Assembly: GCF_905220415.1 (NCBI RefSeq)
Contig: NC_059545.1
Coordinates: 3,172,001 to 3,236,000, forward strand
Length of the DNA: 64,000 nucleotides
Direction of reading: 5' to 3'
Origin: Colias croceus
Taxonomy: Eukaryota > Arthropoda > Insecta > Lepidoptera > Pieridae
Position numbers and translations under genes: made by a program
The notes under the pieces: generated by a model
What the model was told of the DNA's origin: nothing
Database searches by the model: none
Seen by the model: only the letters and a program-made list of their open reading frames with translations
Part shown: one piece after another, positions 12,619-24,500 of the stretch
Numbering within the stretch: position 1 is the first letter of the stretch
How the letters are laid out: each line of letters begins with the position of its first letter

Positions 12619-13449
12619 TGTATTTTATTATATACACAGATAATACAATACTTTTTATAATATGTATAGATTGCTTATTGCACGATAGAGACACTATCGC
12701 GCCACTATTTCAAACATAATAAGCATTATCATAACAATAACAAGCTGGTACATAATTCGCAGCTTCGTATGATAACCCAGTGAGCGTTCAGTTTGATGGT
12801 AGCTTGTTCGCATTTGATACGCATGTATGTTTTTTTTATTTTACTTCATAATTATTACTTCATAATTATAGATAGTTAATAGTTTATTATACTGTTGTCA
12901 TTTGTGTGGATGCGAAGTGGCGTGGTTCAAGTGGTCTAGTGGGTTTAAAAGAGTTGTTACAGTTGCCGGCACGTGTTTACAGTTTCGGTAAGTTTGGGTT
13001 GGATCTTATTGTTTTCGCATTTGTATGTGTGTCTGTCTATGTTTGGTATGGCAAAATTGTATGTATGATAAAGTTATATGGGATTTGTAGACGTTGAGAC
13101 ACAATCGGCAAAAGTACATAATGTATTAGGTGCACTGAATGATTTTGTAGACAAGATGTTGGTTAGTTATTGTTATTGATATTCCGAGTTATTAATAACA
13201 TGTTCTTATTAAGATAAAGATAATTGCTAATTACCAGCAAGATAAACAACATTAAAACATTGATAAAAAGCTAAAGAAACACATTATACGTACATAGAAC
13301 AATTACTATGTGCTAAATTTCATTCGCTTAGTTATAATAATATGTATTTTCAATTAAAATAAGGAACGAGTCTGATAGCCGGCTATACAATTGCTTATGT
13401 TTTGTTTAGCTTATCTGTCAGGTTACAAATCATGTATTATATTACGATA
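12619..13449. other. no gene recognised
   Basis: AT-rich. A GTAAGT donor-like site occurs at 12988 after a short open stretch, but no acceptor or start supports an exon. Confidence 0.4.
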
Positions 13450-13727
13450 CAAGCTTTCCGTCAGCGACTTCACTCGCGTAGTCAAAGAAAAACCCGCATA
13501 ATTCCCGTTCACGTGGGATTTCCGGATGTATCTTCCTGATGTATCAAGCTCTCTGTACCAAATTTTAAGTAAATCTATGCAGTCCTTTTTTAGATTAGCC
13601 CGGACATACATATAGACAAACAGACAAAAATTAAGAAGAACTATATTTTTGGCTTAGGTATCTATTGCAGATCACGCCACAAGTATTCTTTTAAAAAATA
13701 TTCAATGTACAGTTTTGACTTTATTAC
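13450..13727 (+). repeat. second copy of the 'AGCTTTCCGTCAGCG' SINE-like repeat
   Basis: Aligns throughout with 12336-12618: the same head, the same 'GGATTTCCGG' block, 'TTAGCCCGGACATACATA', and 'CAATGTACAGTTTTGACTTT' at the end. The two copies lie about 1.1 kb apart in the same orientation and differ by many substitutions and small gaps, so they look like independent old insertions. Confidence 0.7.
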
Positions 13728-16000
13728 GATAATAATTATTACATTATGTATAAATTAGGAACATTATCACTATCAGCAAGTGTTGAAACCCGGCTCTAAG
13801 AGTAGTGTTTATCACTTACATTGGTCACTGATTTAAATTAAGTTAGATACATACAATTATAAAATTGATAACAATAATATGTACCGATTCAATGTGTTCA
13901 ACAATAAAATATTTTCAGTAACATTTATAATCTTATGACTTGTAGATAATGTGGTTGTATTGTATACAATTATTTTTAAGTTTATTAATCTGATAAAAAT
14001 GATAATTATTCAAGAGATTATTTGAATGTCAAGGGTCAATAAATCAGAGCGAAAGCTCTATATTCTTTATTGGGTAGAGCTAAATTAAATTAATTAAGAA
14101 ATTTATATTGATTATTTATTTATGACTATGACTACTAATTAAAATGCTTATTTTGGTTTCGTGAAATGATCATTGATCAAGACTTAAAAAAAGAGCGTGT
14201 GTGCTGAACACACGTGTCAGAAGTGAAACTTCTTTGGCAAGATTCAAGGTACCAAAAATGAAAATCATCGCCTTACTCCGCATTGCCATGACGCGACATA
14301 GAAATTTTACTCTCAACGCGCCTAATAAAGTTTCACTTCAAAAATTAACAAAAAACTCACCAATATTCACTGTAAACATAGAGATCTTTAGAATTGCGTC
14401 AATAGACACAATCGGCTTTTAAAACGATAATATTAGTATCTATAATTACAATAAAAACGCAAACAATAACAACTCGGCCTCTAATAAGATAATTAAGATA
14501 GTATCTGATTTCGTATCAAGTGATTGATGAAGGCGATAGTTTGAATTCGATTTGTAATTGGCCCATTGTGGCAGTTGACCCTTCAATGGTAATTTAATCG
14601 AAGTTAAATCGTTCGAGAGACTATATCCACAGTATAATGGGAACAAGTAGGCCGTCTACCAGCGTTTAGGAGAGCACGGTACCTCAACTCGTGAAGCGCA
14701 GGGTTGTCACTTGTCACGTTGATGTTTTAAATAATTGTATGAAGAAATACCGATCTCTCACAGCAATGGCGTGCCCCTAACGTGTACGGTCCATGAGAAG
14801 GAACCGAGTGGCGTTGTGTGCGTGCGTCAAGCTTGCGTACGTACATGAACGGGGGCGTGGCGAAGCACTCCGCGTACATACAAACGGTGCGACGTACCTT
14901 TGTCGAAGTTAACTTACTTGTTCTCTTTATACTATGCTACATCGAAAGATGAATGTGGATTTTTTTTGGTTGAGCGATATCGCGTCTCAATTTCGTAGGC
15001 TGTATTTTGTATCATTAATCATGAATTTGTATGGATGATTTTGTACCTGTGGCGTGCTGGTATTGTATGTGGTATGAGCGGTTATTCTTGTAGACTTAGG
15101 ACTTCTTGCAGTCGGATTAAGTGTACGCTAAAAATAAATAAGGCTAATAAAAGAGTTTTAATATACAAGAAGAAATTGGGAATTCCCTTCTTCAAGTGGA
15201 TATGAGTAAATTATGATGTTGTACCTAAGGCTATATTAACTATTTTGTTGATCTATTAATGTACCTGATTAGGATAGCCGATAGACCAATCAGGTGGTTA
15301 GGACTTAGGCCATATCGTATATAATTTTGTAGTAAACTAAACTAAGCTCAAATAAGGCCGGAATTGTATTACTCACGTTACTCAAAATTGACTATCTAAT
15401 CGAGTTACCACTTACCGAATTAATTGAATTATTCAAACTCAAATTTACTTCAACTTTGATTCTTATGATTCATATGGAGCGTGACTTCATTCTCATTTGT
15501 TTCAAGTGAAAAACAATATGATATGAGATTACTTTTACACAAAAATGTTTGTAATAATAATTATTATAGTTATAGGTGGTTATAGATTATATTTTCTATT
15601 ATACTTAGTTGTCATATTAATTTAAAGAAATACGATTTTACGTTGAACATCAAGTTCTTGACAATACTTTTTATAATTTGCGTATTATGATATTTCTCGT
15701 TTTATTTTTAAAAATTTGTTATGGCCATTTTACTCATTAGATTAAATACTTTCGATATCAGTTTAAAGTTTTTTGATATCTGCTATAGTAACGGAATAAT
15801 CGCTTGTGCACACTTAACGATTACACCCTGTATAAAAAATACTATTCGTATACATGATGTTTTAAAATACGACTTACCTGAAAACGTGGAAAGATAGATT
15901 ACTATTGATATAAATTATAAATAGCGCGTTTACCTCATCAGTTATTATGAAAGATGAATACTGATAACAGATTTCTTAGAATACTCTAAATTCTTGAAGT
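13728..16000. other. no gene recognised; GC-rich patch at 14640-14900
   Basis: Mostly AT-rich. A CpG-richer patch at about 14640-14900 contains a minus-strand GTACGT donor-like site near 14898, but no exon can be closed. At about 14184 the string AAAAAAAGAGCGTGTGTGC recurs in similar form at about 25820, suggesting a short shared repeat fragment. Confidence 0.4.
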
Positions 16001-17003
16001 CATTTATTTTATTTATTTATTTATTTAAAAAATGGCTTACCAACTAGATACATAATTTTTTGTTCAAACAATTCAAAATTAACTTAAAATACACATTAGT
16101 ATTTACGTATCTAACTTACAGGTAGGCACCGCTTTAACAATTTTTCATAAAAATTTAATTATAAAGATGAACTAAAAAGTAAAAACTTAAATTTTATACA
16201 GTTTGTTTAAAGTGTTAACAATATGCTTTTTGAACGAGCTTAGTTTTGAAAAATAAATATCTGTGTTATGATCAACTGTAAATATTCTATTATATAATTT
16301 TAAAATAAGTTGTAACGGGGAGTTCGAACCATATCTATTTTTTGAAAATTTTGTGTACATAGGGCAAAAAGTACTTAGCCGACAATTATAGATAGGCACC
16401 GAGAGACCAATTTGCGACAACAGTGATGGACAGTCTATCTCATTGTTCAATAATTTATGTAGGCATATAAGCTGTGACGCGCTTCTGCGCGCTTCCAAAG
16501 ACTCCATTTTAAAAAAGTTTAGCTTTTCGCTATAATTTGTAAGAGTATTATTTTTGGTGATATAACTTAATCTATTAATAAATTTTTTTTGTACTGATTC
16601 AATACGAGTAATATATTTTTTATAGTAAGGGCACCAGACAACTGAGTTGTATTCAAGGTTGGACCTTACGAGAGAATTATAAAGTATTTTCATAGCGAGA
16701 GTAGATTTAAAATCCTGTGTATTACGAAAAATAAAACCTAGCATTTTAAAACTTTTGCGAACCACCAGATCTATATGTGTATCAAATCTGCATTCCTCAT
16801 CTAATGTAATACCTAAGTCTTTAAGATTGTACTTTTGATTAATAGCAATATCATCAATTTTATAAGTTGTTTTGAATCTAACATGTTTTCTGGAAAGTTT
16901 TATAAAATTACATTTACTTCCATTCAGTTGCATTAGGTTATTCTTACACCAAAGTGATACTCGATTTATATCATCCTGCAGTTTTTGTTGGTCGTGATCA
17001 AGT
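16001..17003 (-). mobile_element. 5'-truncated LINE with 248-codon RT C-terminal ORF
   Basis: The minus-strand frame 16187-16933 (248 codons, open, extending upstream in frame to about 17000) carries the post-catalytic block of CR1/Jockey-type reverse transcriptases: KDLGITLDEECRFDTHI, LYNSLVRSNLEYNSVVWCPY and 'IESVQKKFINRLSY'. The YADD catalytic box is already lost to 5' truncation. The minus-strand 3' end finishes in a (TAAA)n tail at 16001-16026. An open frame after truncation suggests a fairly recent insertion. It differs from the LINE at 5629-6458 in sequence, so it is a separate family. Confidence 0.85.
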
Positions 17004-17017
17004 CATTGTGAACTATA

Positions 17018-17795
17018 AATTTGAAAAGCAAATTTTTGCACGCCTCATAAGCGAAGCGTTGAGGTGGGTACTACTGTCACTTCGCGCAAAACATCTGATT
17101 TTTCAAACTTAAAATGTCTTTATGTATCATACATTGCACTTGTAAGATAATACATACACACACATATTAAGAAAAAACACTATTTTTAACATTCATGATA
17201 TTTTTGATGTCATTTTTGTTATTTAAACTAGTTAAAAAACAGTTTAAAAAAGTTCTGTCTTGGACGTCCGTGTGTCTGTATGTGCGGAGGATTTTCTTGT
17301 TAACACGATAGCGACCGAAATACTTTACTAATCGAGTCTTTTTTTTTCTCTTACGCTTGAGTATGCTCAGGAATAGAACCCTTTCATTTTTCAGGGTCTG
17401 ATTCGACGTGGTTTAATTGTTATTAAATAAACAAAAAAAATATCGACTTTTTTATATTTTTTTTTTATATTTATAGTGTACTCAAAATTCACCATTATAA
17501 ACTCGATTCTTTATATATATATAAGCTATAAGCCAAGGTTTAAAAAAATAAGTTGGTAGTCAGTCCCTTAAACCTGCGCAGTTTCACATCTAGGTGGGGC
17601 CACAAGAAAAATAGCTCAATTATTACGGTACCGCTTTCTTTACTTTTCCAACTGTTTTGAGACAGTAAGAGCATTGGCACATGAGAACAAGTGTATCTAC
17701 ATACTTATATTATATACACCTTTATAAATAATCAATTTTATTGTAAAGGATGAGATTATGAGGCGTGCACTTTTGGATTTTCCAAACTTTTTTTC
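17018..17795. mobile_element. unclassified element with imperfect inverted ends
   Basis: GCACGCCTCATAA at 17038-17051 is matched in inverse by TTATGAGGCGTGC at 17757-17771, and complementarity continues outward imperfectly for about 15 bases (TTTG-AAAA-C-AAA). The interior has no open frame of note. Target duplications are not clear, so the borders and superfamily are open. Confidence 0.45.
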
Positions 17796-18858
17796 TCTAG
17801 CCCTACGTCCATCAAATCTATCTATAATTCGTAATACAGAAAATTCTTGGGAAGACTAGACTTTCCACAAATAAGTTATAGTTTTCTTTGAAGAAGTTTG
17901 TTATCATTCTGTAAGTGTGTGATCCTCTTCGAGACAAATTTGAAATAGCACATTTTATTAGACCAAGTTCACCCATAAAACGACGCGCGACGCTACAGGC
18001 AGACAGTAGACTACTCAGACTATTTTTGGAGGTAAAGAGTTAATAAAACATTCTAACATTCTTATATTGTGACCTTTATACTTGTTAGTTATTTCACGTA
18101 AAGCACTATTATCCTGTACTTACAGAGCAAAATTAAATAAATGGTAGTACAAATTATTTATTGTTTTTATTGTCATCTCTATTTACAAAAACTTAACTAT
18201 AAATAATATAAGGAATGATTACGTAGTTTATTTTTTTCGTTACAGATGGGCTTCTCTATAAAAGCTTTTATGAACTTAGTGGTTCCAGTAGGTAGATGGA
18301 AATTTGAATAATCGCCTGGAGTACCTAGCGGATTATAAGTTTAACTTTCATTGAATTCCTCATTTTCCGGTAATTTTATATACAGATTGAATCCATAGGT
18401 ACATATTATGCAGTTGGAATCGGCGACATAGTGCCAATAAATTGCGGTTTAAATTTGAAGTATGAAATTTAGGTGTACTATGTCTATCTACGACTTAGCA
18501 CACGTGATTAGGTACTGATAACACCAAAGGATACTACAAACAAGTATGACTCTAACCAATTTTCATTTGAAACTCCTCATAGTACAAGATATGAGCGATT
18601 ATCTTTTAGGTATTAAGACATATTATCACCCTCTATAAACCGCAGTTCACATTGAGTATTGGCAGAGTATCATGCGTTTATTTATTAATAGAATAAATAA
18701 AAGTTTTAATAGCGCGTACATACCGATCTATGCTGAGTTGAATGACAACGTCCAGTCTTAGTGCTAATATCAATATTATTTTATCTCGGACCTGTCGCAG
18801 TTTACTTTTATAGTACACGCATTAGTTTCGAAGAAGATATGTACCAGTGTTGACGGAT
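17796..18858. other. no gene recognised
   Basis: AT-rich, without transposon ends or supported exons. Confidence 0.4.
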
Positions 18859-18917
18859 ATGTCTGCTAATAAGTTGTTTTGTATTGCGTTTGTGTTATTT
18901 CTTCTGCAAATAAAAGA
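18859..18917 (+). CDS. candidate first exon encoding a signal peptide
   Basis: The ATG at 18859 opens MSANKLFCIAFVLFLLQIK and stops being needed at a perfect donor, GTGAGT at 18918 (phase 2). The peptide has a Lys followed by an uninterrupted hydrophobic run of about 11 residues, the build of a secretory signal peptide, and first exons of small secreted insect proteins often end just after it. No downstream exon could be found; a Tc1/mariner element begins 140 bases further on, so this may be a pseudogene, a gene with distant exons, or chance. No function can be assigned. Confidence 0.35.
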
Positions 18918-19056
18918 GTGAGTAATGTTGATGTATTTTTAATGGTTGATGTAATTAGTTAATGGTGAAAATCATTTTACAATGTTTAGAGTGCATTTTC
19001 TAACTGGTTTAACTCTGGTTACCATTTAATTAGTTACTAGAAAGAAATATAATATA

Positions 19057-20646
19057 CACTCACCGGCACGGAATCTTGGCCACTGCAAATTTTTGCGTAA
19101 AATAACACTATTTCTTTTCTACTACAAAATTCAATAAAAATTTAATCAAAACTAGTTACTTTAATGTTTTTACTAACTTTTAGTAATAATTGGAAGTTAA
19201 TAAGAAGTACTACCGAGTAGATATGAATTAAACAAGAATTTACGCTTTTCCTGTGAAATTTAAATGATTTCTTAAAAAATGCTAAAAAATTAGAAAGAAC
19301 GTTTCCATAAAAAAAATTGAACCTTTCAGTTAAGGGTGTTTCCTTCTCTTGCCTTAAACACTGTTTGCATCCAGTCTGGCATACTCTAGAAGACATTTTT
19401 GGAGACCACTTGAGCTATAGTGTACCAAACGGCCTCAGCTGTATTTCTAAGCTCATCTAACATTAGTCCTGGGTTGGAATCGAACTTTATGTTTCTTTTA
19501 AGCATGTCCCAGATGTGTTCTATTGGATTAAGATCTGGACTACGAGCTGGCCACTCCAATTTTTCAATAATAACCTCTTGAAGGTACTCTTATACGTATC
19601 GTATGACACGCGGACGTGCGTTATAGTGTATAAGTAGCAAATTTTCTTCACTGATAAACCTGTAATAGGGCTGAACATGTTCCTGGAGAATTTCCTCGAT
19701 GTACCTGATCAAATTTAAGCCATTATCTACGATAAATAACTCCGTGCGAGCATCAGAACTTATACCTCCCCATACCATTATTGACCCTCCATGAAAAATC
19801 GCATTTTGAGTGTGGTGATGTGTGAAAACCTCTCTTCTCGTCTCCTCTATACTGACTGTTGGCTATCAGAAGCTCGTAAAGTGCCTTAGCAGCCATCTGT
19901 GAACACCCCACGAGCGCACTGGATGTGGGTCCAGTTTTCATGTTCTCGTGCAAAACGAAGACGTGCTTCTCTGTGATGTCTGAGGAGTTCTGGACGGCGT
20001 GCTGGTCTGCAAACCTTCAAATTAACTTCTTTCATTAGTCTTCTCTCCGATTGCTCACTCACATTTATTATCCTGGTGTTTTAGAGCCGGTGGCGTATCC
20101 TAAAAACTGTCAGAAAGCCATTTCTGAGTATCTCTCGAACAATAAACGGGTCTTCTCGAGCTGATGTGCACCTCACACCTTCATTTCCTGGTCTGCACAT
20201 ATGGCTGCCAGTCTCCTGGTATCTTCTCCATGCATAGTGCATTGCTGAACGAGGTACATACTGTACATTAGGTACTTTACGTTGCGGCAGTTATTGGTCT
20301 ATCATTGTGATGGCCTGAGTAGGTTGTTCAGATGTTAATGGCATTTTTTATTGTTTGTTATGATCATTGACTACAGTACAACAATAACAATATCTTAAAA
20401 CGGCATAAACGATATCAAAAAAAGTTTAAAACGAACAATTCGTAACTTCGGCTTAACCGCACAAATCACAAATTTCGAGTAACTCTTAAAAAGTGGTAAA
20501 AGATTATTCTCAAACTCAATGATTTCTTACCATAAAATTAAACAAATAATATGTTAACATATCTGCATACAAAAAAATCGTGAAAAACACTTCAAACTTT
20601 TTTTATCGGCAAATTTGTAAGTGGCCAAGATTCCGTGCCGGTGAGG
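19057..20646 (-). mobile_element. decayed Tc1/mariner element
   Basis: Inverted ends share a perfect TCACCGGCACGGAATCTTGG core and are flanked by TA at 19055-19056 and 20647-20648. The minus strand from about 20345 to 19380 is a full-length but broken transposase: a start-like MPLTSEQPTQAITMID, a helix-turn-helix region in pieces, VWGGISSDARTEL near 19775, and IHYNARPR where active Tc1/mariner transposases have a D-N-A-R-P-H motif. The second catalytic Asp is therefore replaced by Tyr, and several frameshifts and stops are present. The element is inactive; its ends might still be recognised by an active relative. Confidence 0.9.
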
Positions 20647-20648
20647 TA

Positions 20649-21512
20649 TTTAATAGAAGGTATAGTTTATTTTTGGATTTCACTGGCATATATATCTTAT
20701 TATTATTTCTCTATTGTATCAGTTAATGTATTTCTCGCCTTCAAGACGACATCTTCAATGCTCCTTATCATAGATGCATACCAAACGTTTTTTGCCATAG
20801 CTATAGGAACATATTTGAAACTCGCGAGTGATTTATGAAAAATGGTAATGCGTTTTCATTGAACACATTTAGAATCCATTTTATTTATGCAAATGTACAG
20901 AACGTCAGAAGCAGCGAGTAAATACAGCGGTGTCACCGCCAATGACCCAGTCGGAATATATTAATGTAGACAATGTGCTGCTTTTTACCTAAGCAGGTAT
21001 TGTTCGGAATTCTGTCATATATCACGCCTGTTCAGTTTTGAAGCGAAAGTGTTTTTACGTTATTCAATAATATTAATAGCTTCCTGCTAGTCGTTTGGAG
21101 TTTGCGACAGTGCTGTAAGTCTCGATAATACCTAAGTGATTAGTTTGCATGCATGTGTTTCCTGATAGATAAAGTTTGTTATGAAAATGATAGCGGGATA
21201 ATTTAATTCACATATTCACACAAGTAGCTCATAAAGTAATATCTACTTAAGACCATGAGAAAGATGTAATTCATATGTGATTGATAATTTTTATAACAAC
21301 CTAAATGTACGTGTGAAAATTTATACGGTTATTAAAATTATTACTAGCGTGGCAAAGCGTGTTTTGATATGTACTGAGAACAAAAATGTGTACCTATTAT
21401 AGGTAATTAATAACATACTTTTTTGTAAAAATTGTGCTACAATAGTTCAACGATAGATTTGTATGCCCTTTTGATATTCAATTTATTTTATATGTCTAAT
21501 TCCAGAAGCAGT
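20649..21512 (+). promoter_or_regulatory. NTAN1: NTAN1 upstream region with possible non-coding exon 1
   Basis: A TCAGTT initiator-like motif lies at 21032 and a perfect GTAAGT donor at 21115. The acceptor TAATTCCAG (AG at 21504-21505) sits seven bases before the NTAN1 start codon. A non-coding first exon of roughly 21032-21114, spliced to 21506, would explain both sites. This is inference from splice signals only. The first 380 bases of the stretch show nothing else recognisable. Confidence 0.4.
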
Positions 21513-24500
21513 ATGGTGGTGGTATTGAACGGCGTGCTCGCGGACGAGTGTCCCACGTCGGTGCGGGCGTTGCTCGCGGCGCACCCCGGGTACAGGGATG
21601 CGGCGGCGCAGTTGTTGTCGGCCGCTGCGAGGGTGGTAGCACCCCCCGGGCTGCTGTATGTCGCGCAGAGGGAGATGGCGGCGGTCGTGCCGCATGATAG
21701 TGAGTGTTAAGAAATGAATGATGAATGAAAGTAAAAATGTTATTGAGCTACAGCAATAAAACTGGCAATGCTAACGATCCCAATAGTTTTTTTATGATGG
21801 TACATACTGATTGTGTTTCGACTCCTAATGGCTTTATGTAAATTTTTTTAAATATATTTTATTGTATAGGTAGACCAGTGATAAAGTAATGGGATAAATA
21901 GATGTAACAGGAATGTCGGATTTGTTTAGTGAAGTGATAAAATATTTTCTTTCTTCTTTCAGAAAACGTTACAATCATTGGATCAGATGACGCCACATCA
22001 TGTATCATTGTAGTTCTAAGACATTCAGGTAAATTAATAACTACATATTTCATTATAAACCTATGATTAATTACCATTTCATTTCTTGCCCACAACTTAC
22101 TAGGATATCTTTAAAAGCAAAGACGAAAATCGCAGGTTATTTTGGAAGAATTTTAATCATCCTTACGTTCATTACTAAGTATTAAGTGAAAGTGTGTTTG
22201 TTTGTTTATTCGTAAAGACGTAAATACGCGCACAGTTACTACGTAAAAATGCGTGATAATACTAATGCCTTTAATGCCTTTATTTACCCCCTCGTTTTAT
22301 TCTTCCAGGTTCAGGCGCAGTAGCCCTAGCGCATCTAGACGGTTCTGGAACAGCGGAAGCAGCATCAGCAATGGTGGCGAGGGTACAGCAACTAGCGATA
22401 GGATACCCGGAAGGCAGGCTGGAGTTGCAGCTCATTGGGGGATTCACGGACCCACATGGATATGCTGATGAACTGTTCTCTAATATTATGAGTGAGTATT
22501 GTTTTTGTCGTGGGTGTATGGGTGGTAGTGGATTGTGCATTTTATTTTTTATATTTACAAAAGTTTTTAATGTGTGAGTTGTGACCACTGACCATAGATC
22601 AGATAGATTCATAACTTTTGTATATTATATTATGAAATTTTTGTAATGAAGTAACAACTTAAGATTTATAGCATTCAAATGCTTATAAATGAGATTTTTT
22701 TTTAAATAGATCACATCCACGATTCGTTCCTCACCCTTAAAAAAATGTTCATTAAAAATTTCTATGAGTACCTTTCTATTATACATTTAGTCGTCAAGAT
22801 GCTTATATTCTTATAATAACGGTCTTGATTTTGGAGATAGATAAATGTACACATAGATAAATATTCTACTCTCGTTTCCAGTATCATTCCACCGTCAATC
22901 CGAAGAGATCGACCTAACACTCGCTTGCTGTTGCGAATTAAACACAGCGCTCGGTGGAGGCACTCCATCACCGTTAGTGACAGGAGTTGGAGTAGATATA
23001 CGGGCTGGTGATCTCTTCCCAGCAACATTCCCGGATAAGGGGCCAGAACTGCCGCTGCGATGCGCTAGGACGATCACTGGAGGACCTAATTGTGCACAGG
23101 TAAGGGGAAATTAGAAGAAAAGGGATAAAATTGTGGAGTTTAGGGTCATATTACCAATCTGTGGCCGGGAATAAGTGGTATTACTAGAGTGGTATTGTGG
23201 GCAACAGCTTCGCTTTTTAGTGATCGGCGATGGCGGTAATATAACTGCTGAAGATGTCTTCCAGGGCCAAAGCTGCCATTATGATGCGTAAGAGTTCTTA
23301 CAGACGAACGTCGCCACATGTCGACGGCAGCCGTTGACGTTTGGACTGCTGCCGCCAACGCTTCGACGACTGCCGTCGACATGTGGCGATGGCTGAAGTA
23401 GCCTCTGCCGTTCACAACTTGCCGTTCGTCTGTTAGAACGCTAAGATCGATCATCGGTGGCCAAATTGTGCTTAGATAGATACCTTCGAAAAGTGTGTAG
23501 GAAGGACAATATTGTGGAGATTTAATTGAATGTAATATAACATTTCGGTGTCAGTCAGTATTTCGTAAAAAAGTGGGTAGAAAAGGGACCATATTGTGGA
23601 GATTAGGTTCATATTACTTTTGGGTTTCAATATCTATCTCCCGGGTGACGGGTCCCTCCCCGAAGCCTTTGGCAGCCCTCACAAGCTGCTTGGCTTCATG
23701 GAGGAGCTCGGGTGGTTTCAGTTTTAGCTGGTTTCCCCCACCTCCCTCTCTCACGCAAAATAGGCGCTTGACGTCGAGTTGCGGAGAAATGCCCGTATTA
23801 CTATTATTATTTGGGTGTCAATATATCTGTAGTATATATCTGTAGTTTGGTGGCTCAGTGGTGAGACCTCGGACTTTGAATCGATAAGTCCGGGGTTCGA
23901 GACCAGGCGAGCGCGCAGGAAATAAATTGATTTTTCAATTTATCTGCGCATGTTGTAACATCACCACTGCTCGAACGGTGAAGGAAAACATCGTGAGGAA
24001 ACCGACATGTCGAAGAATTAAAAAAAAAAAGTTCGACGACATGTGTCATCCGCCAACACGCACTAGGCCAGCGTGGTGGATTATGGCCTGTACCCTCATA
24101 GGAGGCCCGTGTCCCAGCAGTGGGAACGTATATGGGCTGATGATGATATCTGTAGTTAACCTAACTGGTGTATTCCCAGGTGCTGGACATATACGACAAC
24201 GCGGTGGGCATGCTGCGCATAGGCCCGTTCAACTACGACCCGCTGCGCGGGGTGGACCTGTGGCTGGAGCAGTCGGACGAGTTCATCCTGCAGCACCTCA
24301 GCACCACGCCCAGCGTCGAGCCGCCGCACTTTGTGCACAACGTTAGTTAACATTTCCGGGATAAAAAGTAGCCTATATCTTATTCTGGGTCTTAAGCTAC
24401 CTACAAACCAAATTTCATTGTAATAAGTAGTTTTTACGTGAAAGAACAATAAACATCCATCCTCACAAACTTTCGCATTTACCCCATTGAGCCCCCAGCG

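Noticed and set aside
12906..12987. Possible 5' exon ending at a GTAAGT donor at 12988
   Set aside because: No acceptor, no clear start and a stop soon after the first ATG; one donor-like hexamer is not enough.
23927..24346. 139-codon plus-strand frame and 119-codon minus-strand frame around NTAN1 exon 5
   Set aside because: They run through the SINE and out-of-frame exon 5; the true frame is the one joined with the other NTAN1 exons.
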